Assembly (NCBI GenBank): GCA_021845825.1
Contig: JAJZVF010000006.1
Span: forward strand, 1-36,477
Reading direction: 5' to 3'
DNA from: Pseudomonadota bacterium
GTDB lineage: Bacteria; Pseudomonadota; Gammaproteobacteria; Steroidobacterales; Steroidobacteraceae
DNA: 36,477 bases
The notes beneath the pieces are model-generated. The model did not search any database. It had not been told where the DNA came from and saw only the letters and a list, made by a program, of their open reading frames with translations. The position numbers and the translations under genes were made by a program. Below are positions 1 to 12,829 of the stretch, one piece after another. How positions within the stretch are numbered: position 1 is the first letter of the stretch; each line of letters begins with the position of its first letter.

Positions 1-46
1 CCACCGGCGTTTCATCCCACCGGATGCAGGCCCGATGGATGGAGAA

Positions 47-1729
47 CTATTTGCGTTTCGTGGCGGCCGCTATGCGCCGATTGATGTTCCACTGCTGGGC
101 GATCGACAACAGGCTGTTCACCACGTAATAGAGCACCAAGCCGGAGGGGAAGAACGCGAACAACGCCGCCATGGCGATGGGCATCACCATCATGACCTTG
201 GCCTGGACCGGGTCGGGGGGGGCGGGATTGAGCTTGAACTGCAGGAAGCCGGTCACGGCCATGATGGCAGGCAGGATGAAGTACGGATCGCGCGCCGAGA
301 GATCCTTTATCCAGAAGATGAACGGCGCCTGGCGCAGCTCCACGCTGTAGAGGAGCACCCAGTAAAAGGCGATAAACACCGGCAGCTGCAGAATCATGGG
401 AAGACAGCCGGAGACGGGGTTCACCTTCTCGCGCTTGTAGATCTCGATCATCGCCCGGCTGAGCTTTTCCTTGTCGTCCTTGTACATCTCCTGGATGCTC
501 TTGATGCGCGGACCCAGAGCCTTCATCTTGGCCATTGAGCGTCCGCTGGCTTCCGATAGCGGGTAGAACAGCAGCTTCAGGAGGAAGGTCACCACGATAA
601 TCGCCACGCCCCAGTTGCCAGTCACCCTGTGCACTTGGCTCAGCAACCAGAACAGCGGCCTGGCAAGGATGGCGAACCACCCGGAAAGCGCAAGATAGGT
701 CAGCGTCGGATCGGTCTTCTCGAGTTGTGAGTGCAAAGTCGGCCCGACGAACAGGGTCTGACTCAGGGTAAGAGTCGCGCCGGGCGCCACCGTATGCATG
801 GGACCGACGGCCGAAAGGGCGTATTGGCTGCCCGCGACCTGCGAGCTGAATCTGTACGTGCTGCTCTTGCGTGGAACGACAGCGCTCACGAAGTCGAGCT
901 GCGGCACGGCGATCCAGCCGCCGGTCACATCCCGCTCGTAGTGTTGGTATTCGGAGCTCGCCGGATCGAGCTGGACGTACTCCTTGCCATTCCAGATCGC
1001 CGGTCCATGGTAGGCCCGGCTGTTGGGGTCGAAGTAGCTCACCTTGGTGCGCGGATCGTTGCGGAATAGCTGCGCGTACTGCGAGGCCCGCCAGGGTGAA
1101 GCGCTTCGATTCTCGATGGTGTACTTGAGGCCGATGCGGTAGGAGCCTCTATGGAACACGAATGTCTTGGTGACGGTGATGCCGTCTTCGCTCCAGGTGA
1201 GCGGCACCAGGAACTCTTTCGCCTTGCCGAGCCGGTAGCTCAGGTGCGGTGCGCTGTAAAGCGCTCCCTGGTTCGGGTAGGCCCGACCCGCCGGACCGGT
1301 GAGCCCAGTCTGCAGCAGGTACTCGGTCGCGGGATGGGTATTCTCCAGCTGCAGCCGCGCGGGCTTGCCTGTGACCCTGGCGTATTTGAGCAGATCGACC
1401 TTCACCAGCGTACCGCCCTGGGTGCTGATGTCGAGGTCATAGACGTTGGTTCGGACGTGGATAAGCGGCGCCTGCCCACTGGGCGCTCCTGCTTGCGCAG
1501 GCGGCACAGGCAGGCTTGCCGATACGCTCTTCTGCGTCGAGGCAGCTCTTGGTGCCGGCGCCTGGCTCTGCGGAATACGATTAGCCAGGCTCGATGGCTT
1601 TGCGGGGATGCTCGAGGCGACCGACGGACCACCGGCCGGCTGGGCGAATTCGGCGGTCCAGGTCGTGTAGTCGATCCACAGGAGCGCCGCCAGCGCGATC
1701 CAGAGGTACAGGCGGAGGTTGTTACTCAT
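47..1729 (-). CDS. yidC: Membrane protein insertase YidC
   Basis: 560 aa ORF; N-terminal TM, periplasmic domain, C-terminal hydrophobic YidC/Oxa1 core ([88 protein letters not shown]); next to yidD/rnpA/rpmH. Confidence 0.97.
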   Translation of the reverse strand: MSNNLRLYLWIALAALLWIDYTTWTAEFAQPAGGPSVASSIPAKPSSLANRIPQSQAPAPRAASTQKSVSASLPVPPAQAGAPSGQAPLIHVRTNVYDLDISTQGGTLVKVDLLKYARVTGKPARLQLENTHPATEYLLQTGLTGPAGRAYPNQGALYSAPHLSYRLGKAKEFLVPLTWSEDGITVTKTFVFHRGSYRIGLKYTIENRSASPWRASQYAQLFRNDPRTKVSYFDPNSRAYHGPAIWNGKEYVQLDPASSEYQHYERDVTGGWIAVPQLDFVSAVVPRKSSTYRFSSQVAGSQYALSAVGPMHTVAPGATLTLSQTLFVGPTLHSQLEKTDPTLTYLALSGWFAILARPLFWLLSQVHRVTGNWGVAIIVVTFLLKLLFYPLSEASGRSMAKMKALGPRIKSIQEMYKDDKEKLSRAMIEIYKREKVNPVSGCLPMILQLPVFIAFYWVLLYSVELRQAPFIFWIKDLSARDPYFILPAIMAVTGFLQFKLNPAPPDPVQAKVMMVMPIAMAALFAFFPSGLVLYYVVNSLLSIAQQWNINRRIAAATKRK

Positions 1730-1970
1730 GTCGGTGATGGGTACAGGTCAGGGCGTGGGCGGGCGGCACCGGGTCGTAGCCCCCGGGATGCCATGGATGG
1801 CAGCGGCCGATGCGTTTTACGGCCAGCCACGCGCCCCGCAGCACGCCGAAGCGTTCGATCGCTTCCGCGGCATACTGGGAGCAGGACGGATAGAACCGGC
1901 AATTCGGGCCGAGCAGGGGACTGATCGTCCACTGATAAACGCGGATCAGGAAGACGGCGAGAGTGCGCAT
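1722..1970 (-). CDS. yidD: Membrane protein insertion efficiency factor YidD
   Basis: [69 protein letters not shown] is a classic YidD sequence; start chosen at the internal ATG (1970). Confidence 0.95.
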   Translation of the reverse strand: MRTLAVFLIRVYQWTISPLLGPNCRFYPSCSQYAAEAIERFGVLRGAWLAVKRIGRCHPWHPGGYDPVPPAHALTCTHHRHE

Positions 1971-2338
1971 CGCTCGCTCACCTGTGTCCACAGAGCCGCC
2001 AGGCTCGCATGCAATTGCCCGCCCGGGGCACCGTGAGCCTTGAGCCTGGCGCTCACGACGATATCGACTGCCGGAAGGCCGTGCTGATGCAGTCGGAAGG
2101 ATTCACGGATAATCCGGCGGATGCGATTGCGCTCTACGGCAGTCCGAGCGATGCGCAGCGCGACGGCAAGACCCAGACGAGGAGCGGACTTGTCGTTGCT
2201 GATCACTGTCACCGCGAAGAATCCGTTGCCAAGACGCCGGCCGCGCGCGTACACGGCGTCGAACTCCGCCTTATGTCGCAGGCGCCGGGGCGCCGGAAAG
2301 GTCAGCCGCTCTCGGGACGGGCGGGGCATGCTGGCCAT
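1946..2338 (-). CDS. rnpA: Ribonuclease P protein component
   Basis: Internal start [35 protein letters not shown]...[20 protein letters not shown]-type motif; located between rpmH and yidD. Confidence 0.93.
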   Translation of the reverse strand: MASMPRPSRERLTFPAPRRLRHKAEFDAVYARGRRLGNGFFAVTVISNDKSAPRLGLAVALRIARTAVERNRIRRIIRESFRLHQHGLPAVDIVVSARLKAHGAPGGQLHASLAALWTQVSERCALSPSS

Positions 2339-2427
2339 GGTCGATCGGTTACGGTCGAGCGGGGCCGGCTCCCGCACGAGAGCGCCGGCCCGAGTCATCC
2401 CACGGACCGGAACCGCACCCCGTTCTG

Positions 2428-2562
2428 CTACGGAATCAGCTTCCTGCGGCCCTTGGCACGGCGGCGTGCCAGCACCTTGCGACCATTCTTGGTCGCCATG
2501 CGTGCCCGAAAACCGTGCGTGCGCTTGCGGCGCAGCTTGCTCGGTTGATAGGTACGCTTCAT
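2428..2562 (-). CDS. rpmH: 50S ribosomal protein L34
   Basis: Too short for the ORF track; minus strand translates to [44 protein letters not shown]. Confidence 0.97.
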   Translation of the reverse strand: MKRTYQPSKLRRKRTHGFRARMATKNGRKVLARRRAKGRRKLIP

Positions 2563-2729
2563 GGCAAGCTCCAGGGGTTCGCTTCCGGAAAAAGGGCGGC
2601 AAGGCTAAGCCGTTGAGCGCCAAGGTGTCAATATTTTTATCGGTGGAAAATCTTCAGCACACCAGCGGATGGGTATAGACTGCGCAGCCTTTTCCATTTG
2701 ATCATCCCGAGGCGGTTGCGGAGGCACGC

Positions 2730-4070
2730 GTGGAAGCGTCGCTGTGGGCTCGGTGCATGTGCGCCTTGGAGGCCGAGCTCCCTGAGCAGCAATTCAATAC
2801 CTGGGTGCGGCCGCTGCAGGCGATGGAGGGCGCCGGGGCGCTCAAGCTGCTCGCGCCCAATCGTTTCGTGGTCGATTGGATCAATGAGAAGCTCCTGCCG
2901 CGCATCGGCGAGCTACTGCGGGACAAGAGTACCGGCGATGTCCCCATCGTGACGGTCGAAGTCGGCTCGCGCAACGAATCGGCGCCGGGGCAGGCGGCAG
3001 CGCAGCCGCAGGAAGGACGGCGTGTCCGGCGTGGTGAAGGTCTGGTGGTCGGCGCTCGGTTGAATGCTGATTTTACCTTCGCGACCTTCGTCGAGGGCAA
3101 GAGCAACCAGATGGCGAAGGCGGCGGCTCAGCAAGTTGCCGCAAACCCCGGCAAGGCATACAACCCGCTGTTCCTCTACGGGGGCGTGGGTCTTGGCAAG
3201 ACGCATCTGATGCATGCCATCGCTCATGTCGTTCGTGCGCAGGACGGCGAGGCGAGGGTCGCGTATGTGCACTCGGAACGCTTTGTCAGCGACATGGTGC
3301 GGGCGTTGCAGCACAATTCGATGAACGAGTTCAAGGGTGCCTACCGCTCGCTCGATGCGCTGCTGATCGATGACATCCAGTTCTTTGCCGGCAAGGACCG
3401 CTCGCAGGAGGAATTTTTCCATACTTTCAATGCGCTGCTGGAGGGCCAGCATCAGGTCATCCTGAGCTGCGACCGGTATCCCAAAGAAGTCGAGGGTCTG
3501 GAGGAACGGCTGAAATCGCGCTTCGGCTGGGGACTCACGGTGGCCATCGAGCCTCCCGAGCTCGAGACTTGTGTGGCCATCCTGATGACCAAATCGAGCC
3601 ACTTCGGCATGCCGGTGCCCGAGGAGGTCGCCTTTTTCATCGCCAAGCGGATCCGCTCGAACGTGCGTGAGCTCGAAGGAGCGCTGCGCCGGGTAATCGC
3701 CAATGCCCGCTTCACCGGGCAGGCGGTCACGTTGGAATTCACCAAGGAGGCGCTGAAGGATCTGCTGTCCCTGCAGGCGAAGCTCGTGACCATTGAGAAC
3801 ATCCAGAAAACGGTCGCGGATTACTACAAGGTCCGCGTGGCGGAGCTGCTGTCGAAGCGCCGCAGCCGCTCTGTCGCCCGGCCCCGGCAGGTCGCCATGG
3901 CGCTTGCCAAGGAACTCACCAGCCACAGTCTGCCGGAGATCGGGGATGCCTTTGGCGGCCGGGATCACACCACGGTGTTGCACGCCTGCAAGCGGATAAA
4001 GGAGCTGCGCGGTAACGATACACGCATGACCCAGGACTACTCCAATCTGTTGAGAACTCTGACAGCATGA
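2730..4070 (+). CDS. dnaA: Chromosomal replication initiator protein DnaA (GTG start)
   Basis: Walker [21 protein letters not shown]-terminal [15 protein letters not shown] signature. Confidence 0.98.
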   Translation: MEASLWARCMCALEAELPEQQFNTWVRPLQAMEGAGALKLLAPNRFVVDWINEKLLPRIGELLRDKSTGDVPIVTVEVGSRNESAPGQAAAQPQEGRRVRRGEGLVVGARLNADFTFATFVEGKSNQMAKAAAQQVAANPGKAYNPLFLYGGVGLGKTHLMHAIAHVVRAQDGEARVAYVHSERFVSDMVRALQHNSMNEFKGAYRSLDALLIDDIQFFAGKDRSQEEFFHTFNALLEGQHQVILSCDRYPKEVEGLEERLKSRFGWGLTVAIEPPELETCVAILMTKSSHFGMPVPEEVAFFIAKRIRSNVRELEGALRRVIANARFTGQAVTLEFTKEALKDLLSLQAKLVTIENIQKTVADYYKVRVAELLSKRRSRSVARPRQVAMALAKELTSHSLPEIGDAFGGRDHTTVLHACKRIKELRGNDTRMTQDYSNLLRTLTA

Positions 4071-4288
4071 TGGGGATGAGCTTGTGGATTTCCGGTGGAC
4101 GCCGATGGGGATAAAGTTACGCACAGGGGGCCCACAATTTCCCCGCAGTCATTCGTGGGAGAAGTCCACGGGCGAGAGGCGAACAAGTCCTTGATCGAAC
4201 GGTGCAAGAGCACTTGTCACCGTAATCCACAGGACTAAAAGTCACTACAATCTGAATTCTTAAATATCCAAGAACTAGATAGAACCTT
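4071..4288. other. oriC: Putative chromosomal replication origin (oriC) between dnaA and dnaN
   Basis: Non-coding dnaA-dnaN gap with DnaA-box-like 9-mers: TGTGGATTT (4083-4091, rc), TGGGGATAA (4106-4114, rc, 1 mismatch to TGTGGATAA), TTACGCACA (4117-4125), TAATCCACA (4223-4231, 1 mismatch to TTATCCACA), followed by an AT-rich stretch (~4240-4288). Confidence 0.7.
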
Positions 4289-5383
4289 ATGAAGCTGACG
4301 GCAAAACGCGAGGATCTCCTCGCCCCCTTGCAAAGCGTGATCGGTGTGGTCGAGCGCCGCCAGACGATGCCGGTGCTGGCGAACGTGCTGTTGTCGGCGC
4401 GCGAGAGGCGTCTCGGTGTGACGGGAACGGACCTGGAAGTGGAGCTGGTCGCGGGGACCCAGGTGCAGGTGGATCTGCCGGGTGACGTTACGGTGCCAGG
4501 CCGCAAATTCCTGGAGATCCTGCGGGCATTGCCCGATGGCATCGACGTCACGCTTGCGACGGAAGGCGAGCGAGTCACGGTGCGCGCCGGCCGCAGCCGC
4601 TTTACGCTATCCTCATTGCCGGCAGCAGAATTCCCCGTGCTCGAGGAAATGCAGGCGCAGCAGACGCTGACCCTGCCGCAGGAGGAATTCCGGCGCCTGA
4701 TCGACAAAACGTATTTCTCGATGGCGCAGCAGGACGTGCGCTATTACCTCAATGGCTTATTGCTCGAGACCGAAGAGAGCACGCTTCGCGCAGTGGCAAC
4801 GGATGGTCATCGGCTCGCCTTGTCTGAGATGTCGCTGGACGAACCGGCGCGGGGCGGACAGGTAATCGTGCCGCGCAAGGCTGTTCTTGAGCTGCAAAGA
4901 ACCCTGGGCATGGAAGGAATGATCGAGCTGGCCATAAGTTCAAATCATGTTCGAGCTCAAATCGGTGATATTCGCTTTAGTTCAAAGCTAATTGATGGTC
5001 GTTTCCCGGAATATGGGCGCGTAATTCCAGATAATCCGACCAAAGTCGCGTTGGCCGACCGCGAGCTGCTGCGACAGGCCTTGCAACGCACGGCCATTCT
5101 GGCGAACGAGAAATACCGCGGTATTCGAGTAACAGTGAAGCCGGACTTGTTGACGCTTCAAGCACACAATCCCGAGCATGAAGAGGCCGAAGACCAGGTC
5201 GAGGTAAGCTATGCGGGTGAAGAGGTAGAGATCGGATTTAATGTCACCTATCTACTTGATGCGCTGGGGGCTATCGAGACGGATCAGGTAGAATTGGGCT
5301 TTACGGACGCAAACAGCAGCTGCTTGATTCGGGCTCCGGGTTTGGCACAAACACGCTACGTAGTAATGCCCATGCGTCTTTGA
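4289..5383 (+). CDS. dnaN: DNA polymerase III beta subunit (sliding clamp)
   Basis: 364 aa; MKLTAKREDLLAPLQSVIGVVERRQTMPVLANVLL ... LAQTRYVVMPMRL C-terminus; gene order. Confidence 0.98.
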   Translation: MKLTAKREDLLAPLQSVIGVVERRQTMPVLANVLLSARERRLGVTGTDLEVELVAGTQVQVDLPGDVTVPGRKFLEILRALPDGIDVTLATEGERVTVRAGRSRFTLSSLPAAEFPVLEEMQAQQTLTLPQEEFRRLIDKTYFSMAQQDVRYYLNGLLLETEESTLRAVATDGHRLALSEMSLDEPARGGQVIVPRKAVLELQRTLGMEGMIELAISSNHVRAQIGDIRFSSKLIDGRFPEYGRVIPDNPTKVALADRELLRQALQRTAILANEKYRGIRVTVKPDLLTLQAHNPEHEEAEDQVEVSYAGEEVEIGFNVTYLLDALGAIETDQVELGFTDANSSCLIRAPGLAQTRYVVMPMRL

Positions 5384-5790
5384 GGCTGCTGTTCGCATCA
5401 CGAGGCTGTGACCCATGGTAATCGGGCATCAAGCAAGAGGCGCAGTGGCTGCATTCGGAAGGTGATAGGTCCAGCGCGCTGTATATTTATTGACCACTCG
5501 CAAGGATCCGTTAGAGAGCACTGAAACCGGCTATCGTGCCTCACTCCGCGCCGCGGCGCTCAAAAAGGTCGGGTCTTTCCCCCGCCGTTCGCCGGCTGCG
5601 ACGGCGGGCGTATCCTTCCCGGTGGACTGCATCTTCGGTTGATGCCATCGGGTTCGGCTCAGCCGGGTGGATAATCTCTGAGGATGTGCATGCCGCTGCC
5701 CCGGCTGTGCGGAGCCATTCAGGATGGCTTTACACGTCGCGCTTGGCCAGCCGGTAATTTTCTGCCATTTTTCGATTCGGATGACAGCCA

Positions 5791-9284
<3,494 letters not shown>

Positions 9285-9793
9285 ACCTGCGCAATCCACG
9301 TGCTCACCCGGTGCGGCCAATGTTCGCGCCGCTCACGAATGATCCGGATGAGCGAGCCTCATCCGCGTACGCGCTCTGGCGTCTGATGCTTGGCTCGATA
9401 TTGCCGCTTGGAGTGAGCAACCTCACCGGTGATGGATCTTCGATGGTCTGCCTATTGCAACGACGGCGTCGACGGACATTGGCAGGACAAAGCCGTCATT
9501 GCAGGCGAGTACTTACGACACCTTGAAGGTCGGTATCCCACCGCTGCCTTGAGGCGGGCATGACGCCCGGATCCAACGCTTCCCTGCAGCGGCAATGCGC
9601 GGATCATGTACAGTGAACACCGGGACAGTCGTTCCCGCACCGGCGATTTTCCGGATCGCACTCCATGCTGCAGTCCGCGCCGGCGCGACCGGGTGCTCAG
9701 CCGCCTTCAACACGCACCGGCCCGCATCGGCACGATGCAAAGATGGCAGAATGGCACGTCAATTTCCCCGGGGCGCCGTAGCGCCGAGCAGCC

Positions 9794-11611
9794 ATGTCCC
9801 AGCAGAATCTCTTCCCGAGCGCGGTGCAGCTCAGTCCTCGCCGGCATTCCACTACCGCCCGAACGGTGGATGAGCTGATCGGTGAGCAGCTCGAGCATTT
9901 CGGGATTGCGGCAAACTCCCCTCACGGTCAGGCGCTCGCGCGTCTGACCAAGGCACTGTTCGAAGCCAATGGGGCTGCCCAGGACACCTGGCGCCTCACC
10001 AGCGAGACTCTGTCCAGACTCGACCGCCGCAATCGCATCGCTTGGTTCAATGCCAAGCGTTTTGCCTGTTTTCAGCTCGCCAAGGTGCTCGATACCCTGC
10101 AGAATCCTCTGCGGGCGACCTATCAGTCCATTATGGACGATGCCGCTACGACGGTGGCGAAGGGACCGTATCCTCTGTTCGACAACGTCACGGCGCTATT
10201 CAGCGCCACTCCAGTCATTACACGGACCGCCACCTATGTGTATGCCTGCACGGAATGGGTGGAAGACGCATTTCAGGGCAGGGAGCTGCTGCACGAGATC
10301 TACTCGCGTCTGCTGAATCCAACCTCAATCTGCCTTGCCAACCACGTCGTGGATCTGGAGGCCGGTCCGGAAGCACAAGATTATTTCGCATGGAACTTCA
10401 ACTCCGGCATGGCGGCAATCGACGCCACTCTCGCCAACCTGATCGGCTACGAGGACCTCGTGCTCGCCAGCCGCAACGTATATGGCGGCACCTATCAGCT
10501 GCTGCACGACTGGTACGGCAAGCGCAGCAACCTCGATGTAGCCGTGGAATGGTTCGACGGCGAGGACGTCCGGGCATTCAGCACGGCTCTCGCCGAGGTC
10601 GAGCGCCGCTATGCCGACCGCCTGAGCCGCGGCCGGCAGATTTATGTCTACCTGGAATCCCCGTGCAACCCGCACGGCAACGTGCTCGATGTACCGGCCA
10701 TCTGCCGGACAGCGCACGCCAAGGGGCTGACGGTCATCTGCGACGCCACCGTGGGCACGCCGGTCCTGCAGCGCCTGCTGCAGCGGCCGGACCACCTCGA
10801 GCGCCCAGACTACCTCATCCATTCCTATACCAAGGACCTTTGCGGCTCGGGCAACACCACCGCCGGAGTAGTCATCGGACGCAACGAGCGGATGTTTCTG
10901 CCCAAGGGCGAGACCGTGCGCGCCATCGGCCACGACGGCCGGGAGAGGCAGTATGCCTGGGACGAGACGATGTTCTGGAACGTCTACTACGTGAAGGGCG
11001 CGTTCCTCGACGCCGACAAGGCATTCGAGGTGCTGAGCGGCATGCGCACCCTGGAGCTGCGGATGCTGCAGAAGTGCATCAACACCATCGTGCTGGCGCG
11101 CAGCCTCGCCTTGCATCCCATGATCAATGTGCACTGCTCGGCCGTGCCGGGCCATCCCAATGGCGTGCTGCGCGAGCAACTGATGACGCTGGGGTTGCCG
11201 GCACCGCTGTTCACCGTCGACTTCGAGGGCACGGCGCGCAATCCGCAGCGCTTGGAAAGATACCGACTGCAGCGCCTGCTCGACAGCCTGGAACCGGCCT
11301 TCGGCCTGCAGGTCAGTCTCGGTCAGATCAACACCGTGGTGCTCTGCCCGGCGCTCACCAGCCACTCTGAGATGTCGGAGGAAGCCTTGGCCAAGGCGGG
11401 AATCACGCCGACGACTCTGCGCATCTCGGTGGGCGACGAAGATCCTCGCTACCTCCTCGAACACCTGCGCCGCGCCGCGGAGCTTGCCGCGGGTGCGGCG
11501 GTCCCGGCTTTTGTGGAAGGCTTCCCTTCGCGCGAGCAGGTCGGTGCCATCTACCAGCAGGTGTACACCGACGTGCACCGGCGGTGGATCGCGGCGCGCT
11601 GCGGGAGTTGA
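9794..11611 (+). CDS. PLP-dependent Cys/Met metabolism (trans-sulfuration-type) enzyme with a long N-terminal extension
   Basis: 605 aa; fold-type-I PLP features: NVYGGTYQLL (PLP phosphate region), CDATVGTPVLQ, Schiff-base region HSYTKDLCGSGNTTAGVVIG with candidate K347; about 170 aa precede the usual start of the domain. Confidence 0.8.
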   Translation: MSQQNLFPSAVQLSPRRHSTTARTVDELIGEQLEHFGIAANSPHGQALARLTKALFEANGAAQDTWRLTSETLSRLDRRNRIAWFNAKRFACFQLAKVLDTLQNPLRATYQSIMDDAATTVAKGPYPLFDNVTALFSATPVITRTATYVYACTEWVEDAFQGRELLHEIYSRLLNPTSICLANHVVDLEAGPEAQDYFAWNFNSGMAAIDATLANLIGYEDLVLASRNVYGGTYQLLHDWYGKRSNLDVAVEWFDGEDVRAFSTALAEVERRYADRLSRGRQIYVYLESPCNPHGNVLDVPAICRTAHAKGLTVICDATVGTPVLQRLLQRPDHLERPDYLIHSYTKDLCGSGNTTAGVVIGRNERMFLPKGETVRAIGHDGRERQYAWDETMFWNVYYVKGAFLDADKAFEVLSGMRTLELRMLQKCINTIVLARSLALHPMINVHCSAVPGHPNGVLREQLMTLGLPAPLFTVDFEGTARNPQRLERYRLQRLLDSLEPAFGLQVSLGQINTVVLCPALTSHSEMSEEALAKAGITPTTLRISVGDEDPRYLLEHLRRAAELAAGAAVPAFVEGFPSREQVGAIYQQVYTDVHRRWIAARCGS

Positions 11612-11895
11612 TTCCTCCGCAGCAGAGGCTCCCGTCTCGAGCGAGGTGAAGTCGGCCATGGAATTCCCGCGCCGGCCACGCTAGCGTCTGCCTCGTTCGC
11701 GAACGCCGAGCTCGCGCGGCAGCAGGGCCGCGCTCAATGACCGAGCCGCTCGCGAACAATCCGGCCAATCAAACTTCGCCGCTCCCGGTGCAGCCCGTGC
11801 TCGACGCGTGCAGCCGCGGACGACAGCCGGAACTATCGCGGACGCTCGCAGGTCGAAGCAGTCCCACCCTCGACGCATACGAGGGAGGACATGAC

Positions 11896-12606
11896 ATGAA
11901 CAGGTTTGTCTGGGTGCTGGCCATTCTGGCCGCGCTAGCCCTCGCTAGGCCCGCCCTGGCGGACCAAGGCGGCGAGCGCTACGTCATGCATACATACCGC
12001 TCTTCCTTCAGCGGCTTCCGGTATCGGCCGTTCAGCTTTCAGATCGAGGGCGGTCCGACGTTCAGCGAAGGAGGGATGGCCAGACAGGATCTGACCGGCG
12101 GCTACAATCTCGGTCTTGGACTCACATGGCGGCCGACCTCACGCCTGCCCTTGGCGCTGCGCATCGACGGCATGTACGAGCACTTTGACGATAGACCGGC
12201 GGTGCTGGCGCGGGCCGGCTCGACCTTTGGGGCCATCGGCTGGGGACGCACCGAGCTGTGGGGCGGTGATGTCGATCTGGAGCTCGACACGCTGCTCAGT
12301 CCGCGAGTGCGCCTCTATTTCCTCCTCGGCGGCGGCTATTACGATCGCCGCGACAGCTTTTACCGGGCGGGACTCGTCAATGGCATCTTCTGCGGCTGGT
12401 ACTTCTGCTTTGAAGGACCGGTGGAGATGGGCTTGCGGGTGGGCGATCAGACGACCGGAATGAGATTCGAGAAGAACGCAGGCGTCGGTCTGGAGTTCGC
12501 CTTGAGCCGCACTACCTCGTTCTTCGTCGATGCGCGCTATATGCGCTTCACTCACGGCGGACAGAACCTCGACTTCGTCCCTCTCAGGTTCGGGCTCAGG
12601 TTCTAG
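11896..12606 (+). CDS. Predicted small outer-membrane beta-barrel protein, secreted
   Basis: Start MNRFVWVLAILAALALARPALADQGG after GAGGGAGG RBS; signal peptide; alternating amphipathic strands and terminal ...VPLRFGLRF (C-terminal Phe). Confidence 0.65.
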   Translation: MNRFVWVLAILAALALARPALADQGGERYVMHTYRSSFSGFRYRPFSFQIEGGPTFSEGGMARQDLTGGYNLGLGLTWRPTSRLPLALRIDGMYEHFDDRPAVLARAGSTFGAIGWGRTELWGGDVDLELDTLLSPRVRLYFLLGGGYYDRRDSFYRAGLVNGIFCGWYFCFEGPVEMGLRVGDQTTGMRFEKNAGVGLEFALSRTTSFFVDARYMRFTHGGQNLDFVPLRFGLRF

Positions 12607-12829
12607 CCTGCACGAGCGTTCGCGAACTTTGGCCCCGTGCGCGGGTGGGGCCCCGCGGGACGCCCGTGCCTTTCACGACCAATCCGGGTACTGTGCGACT
12701 GCGGCGTTCCCCCCGCCGGTCAGTCCGCCAACATCCCTGGCAGTCCGCCGGAGTTTGGACAAGCCATGCCGCATCCCGTATCCTGAAAAGGGGGCCGTCC
12801 CGGTCCAAACGACGGGCGCGAGGTAAGAA

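Noticed and set aside
2913-4124. 403-aa minus-strand ORF opposite dnaA
   Set aside because: Antisense shadow ORF typical of GC-rich DNA; dnaA on plus is unambiguous.
9761-9780. AATTTCCCCGGGGCGCC as a further repeat copy
   Set aside because: Shares only about 11 nt with the copy 1 arm; no paired arm or CTCAAGGG tail.
10042-11659. Long overlapping ORFs (442 aa +, 444 aa -) across the PLP enzyme
   Set aside because: Low-complexity Arg/Gly/Ala/His-rich translations without recognisable domains; the 605-aa frame has clear PLP motifs.
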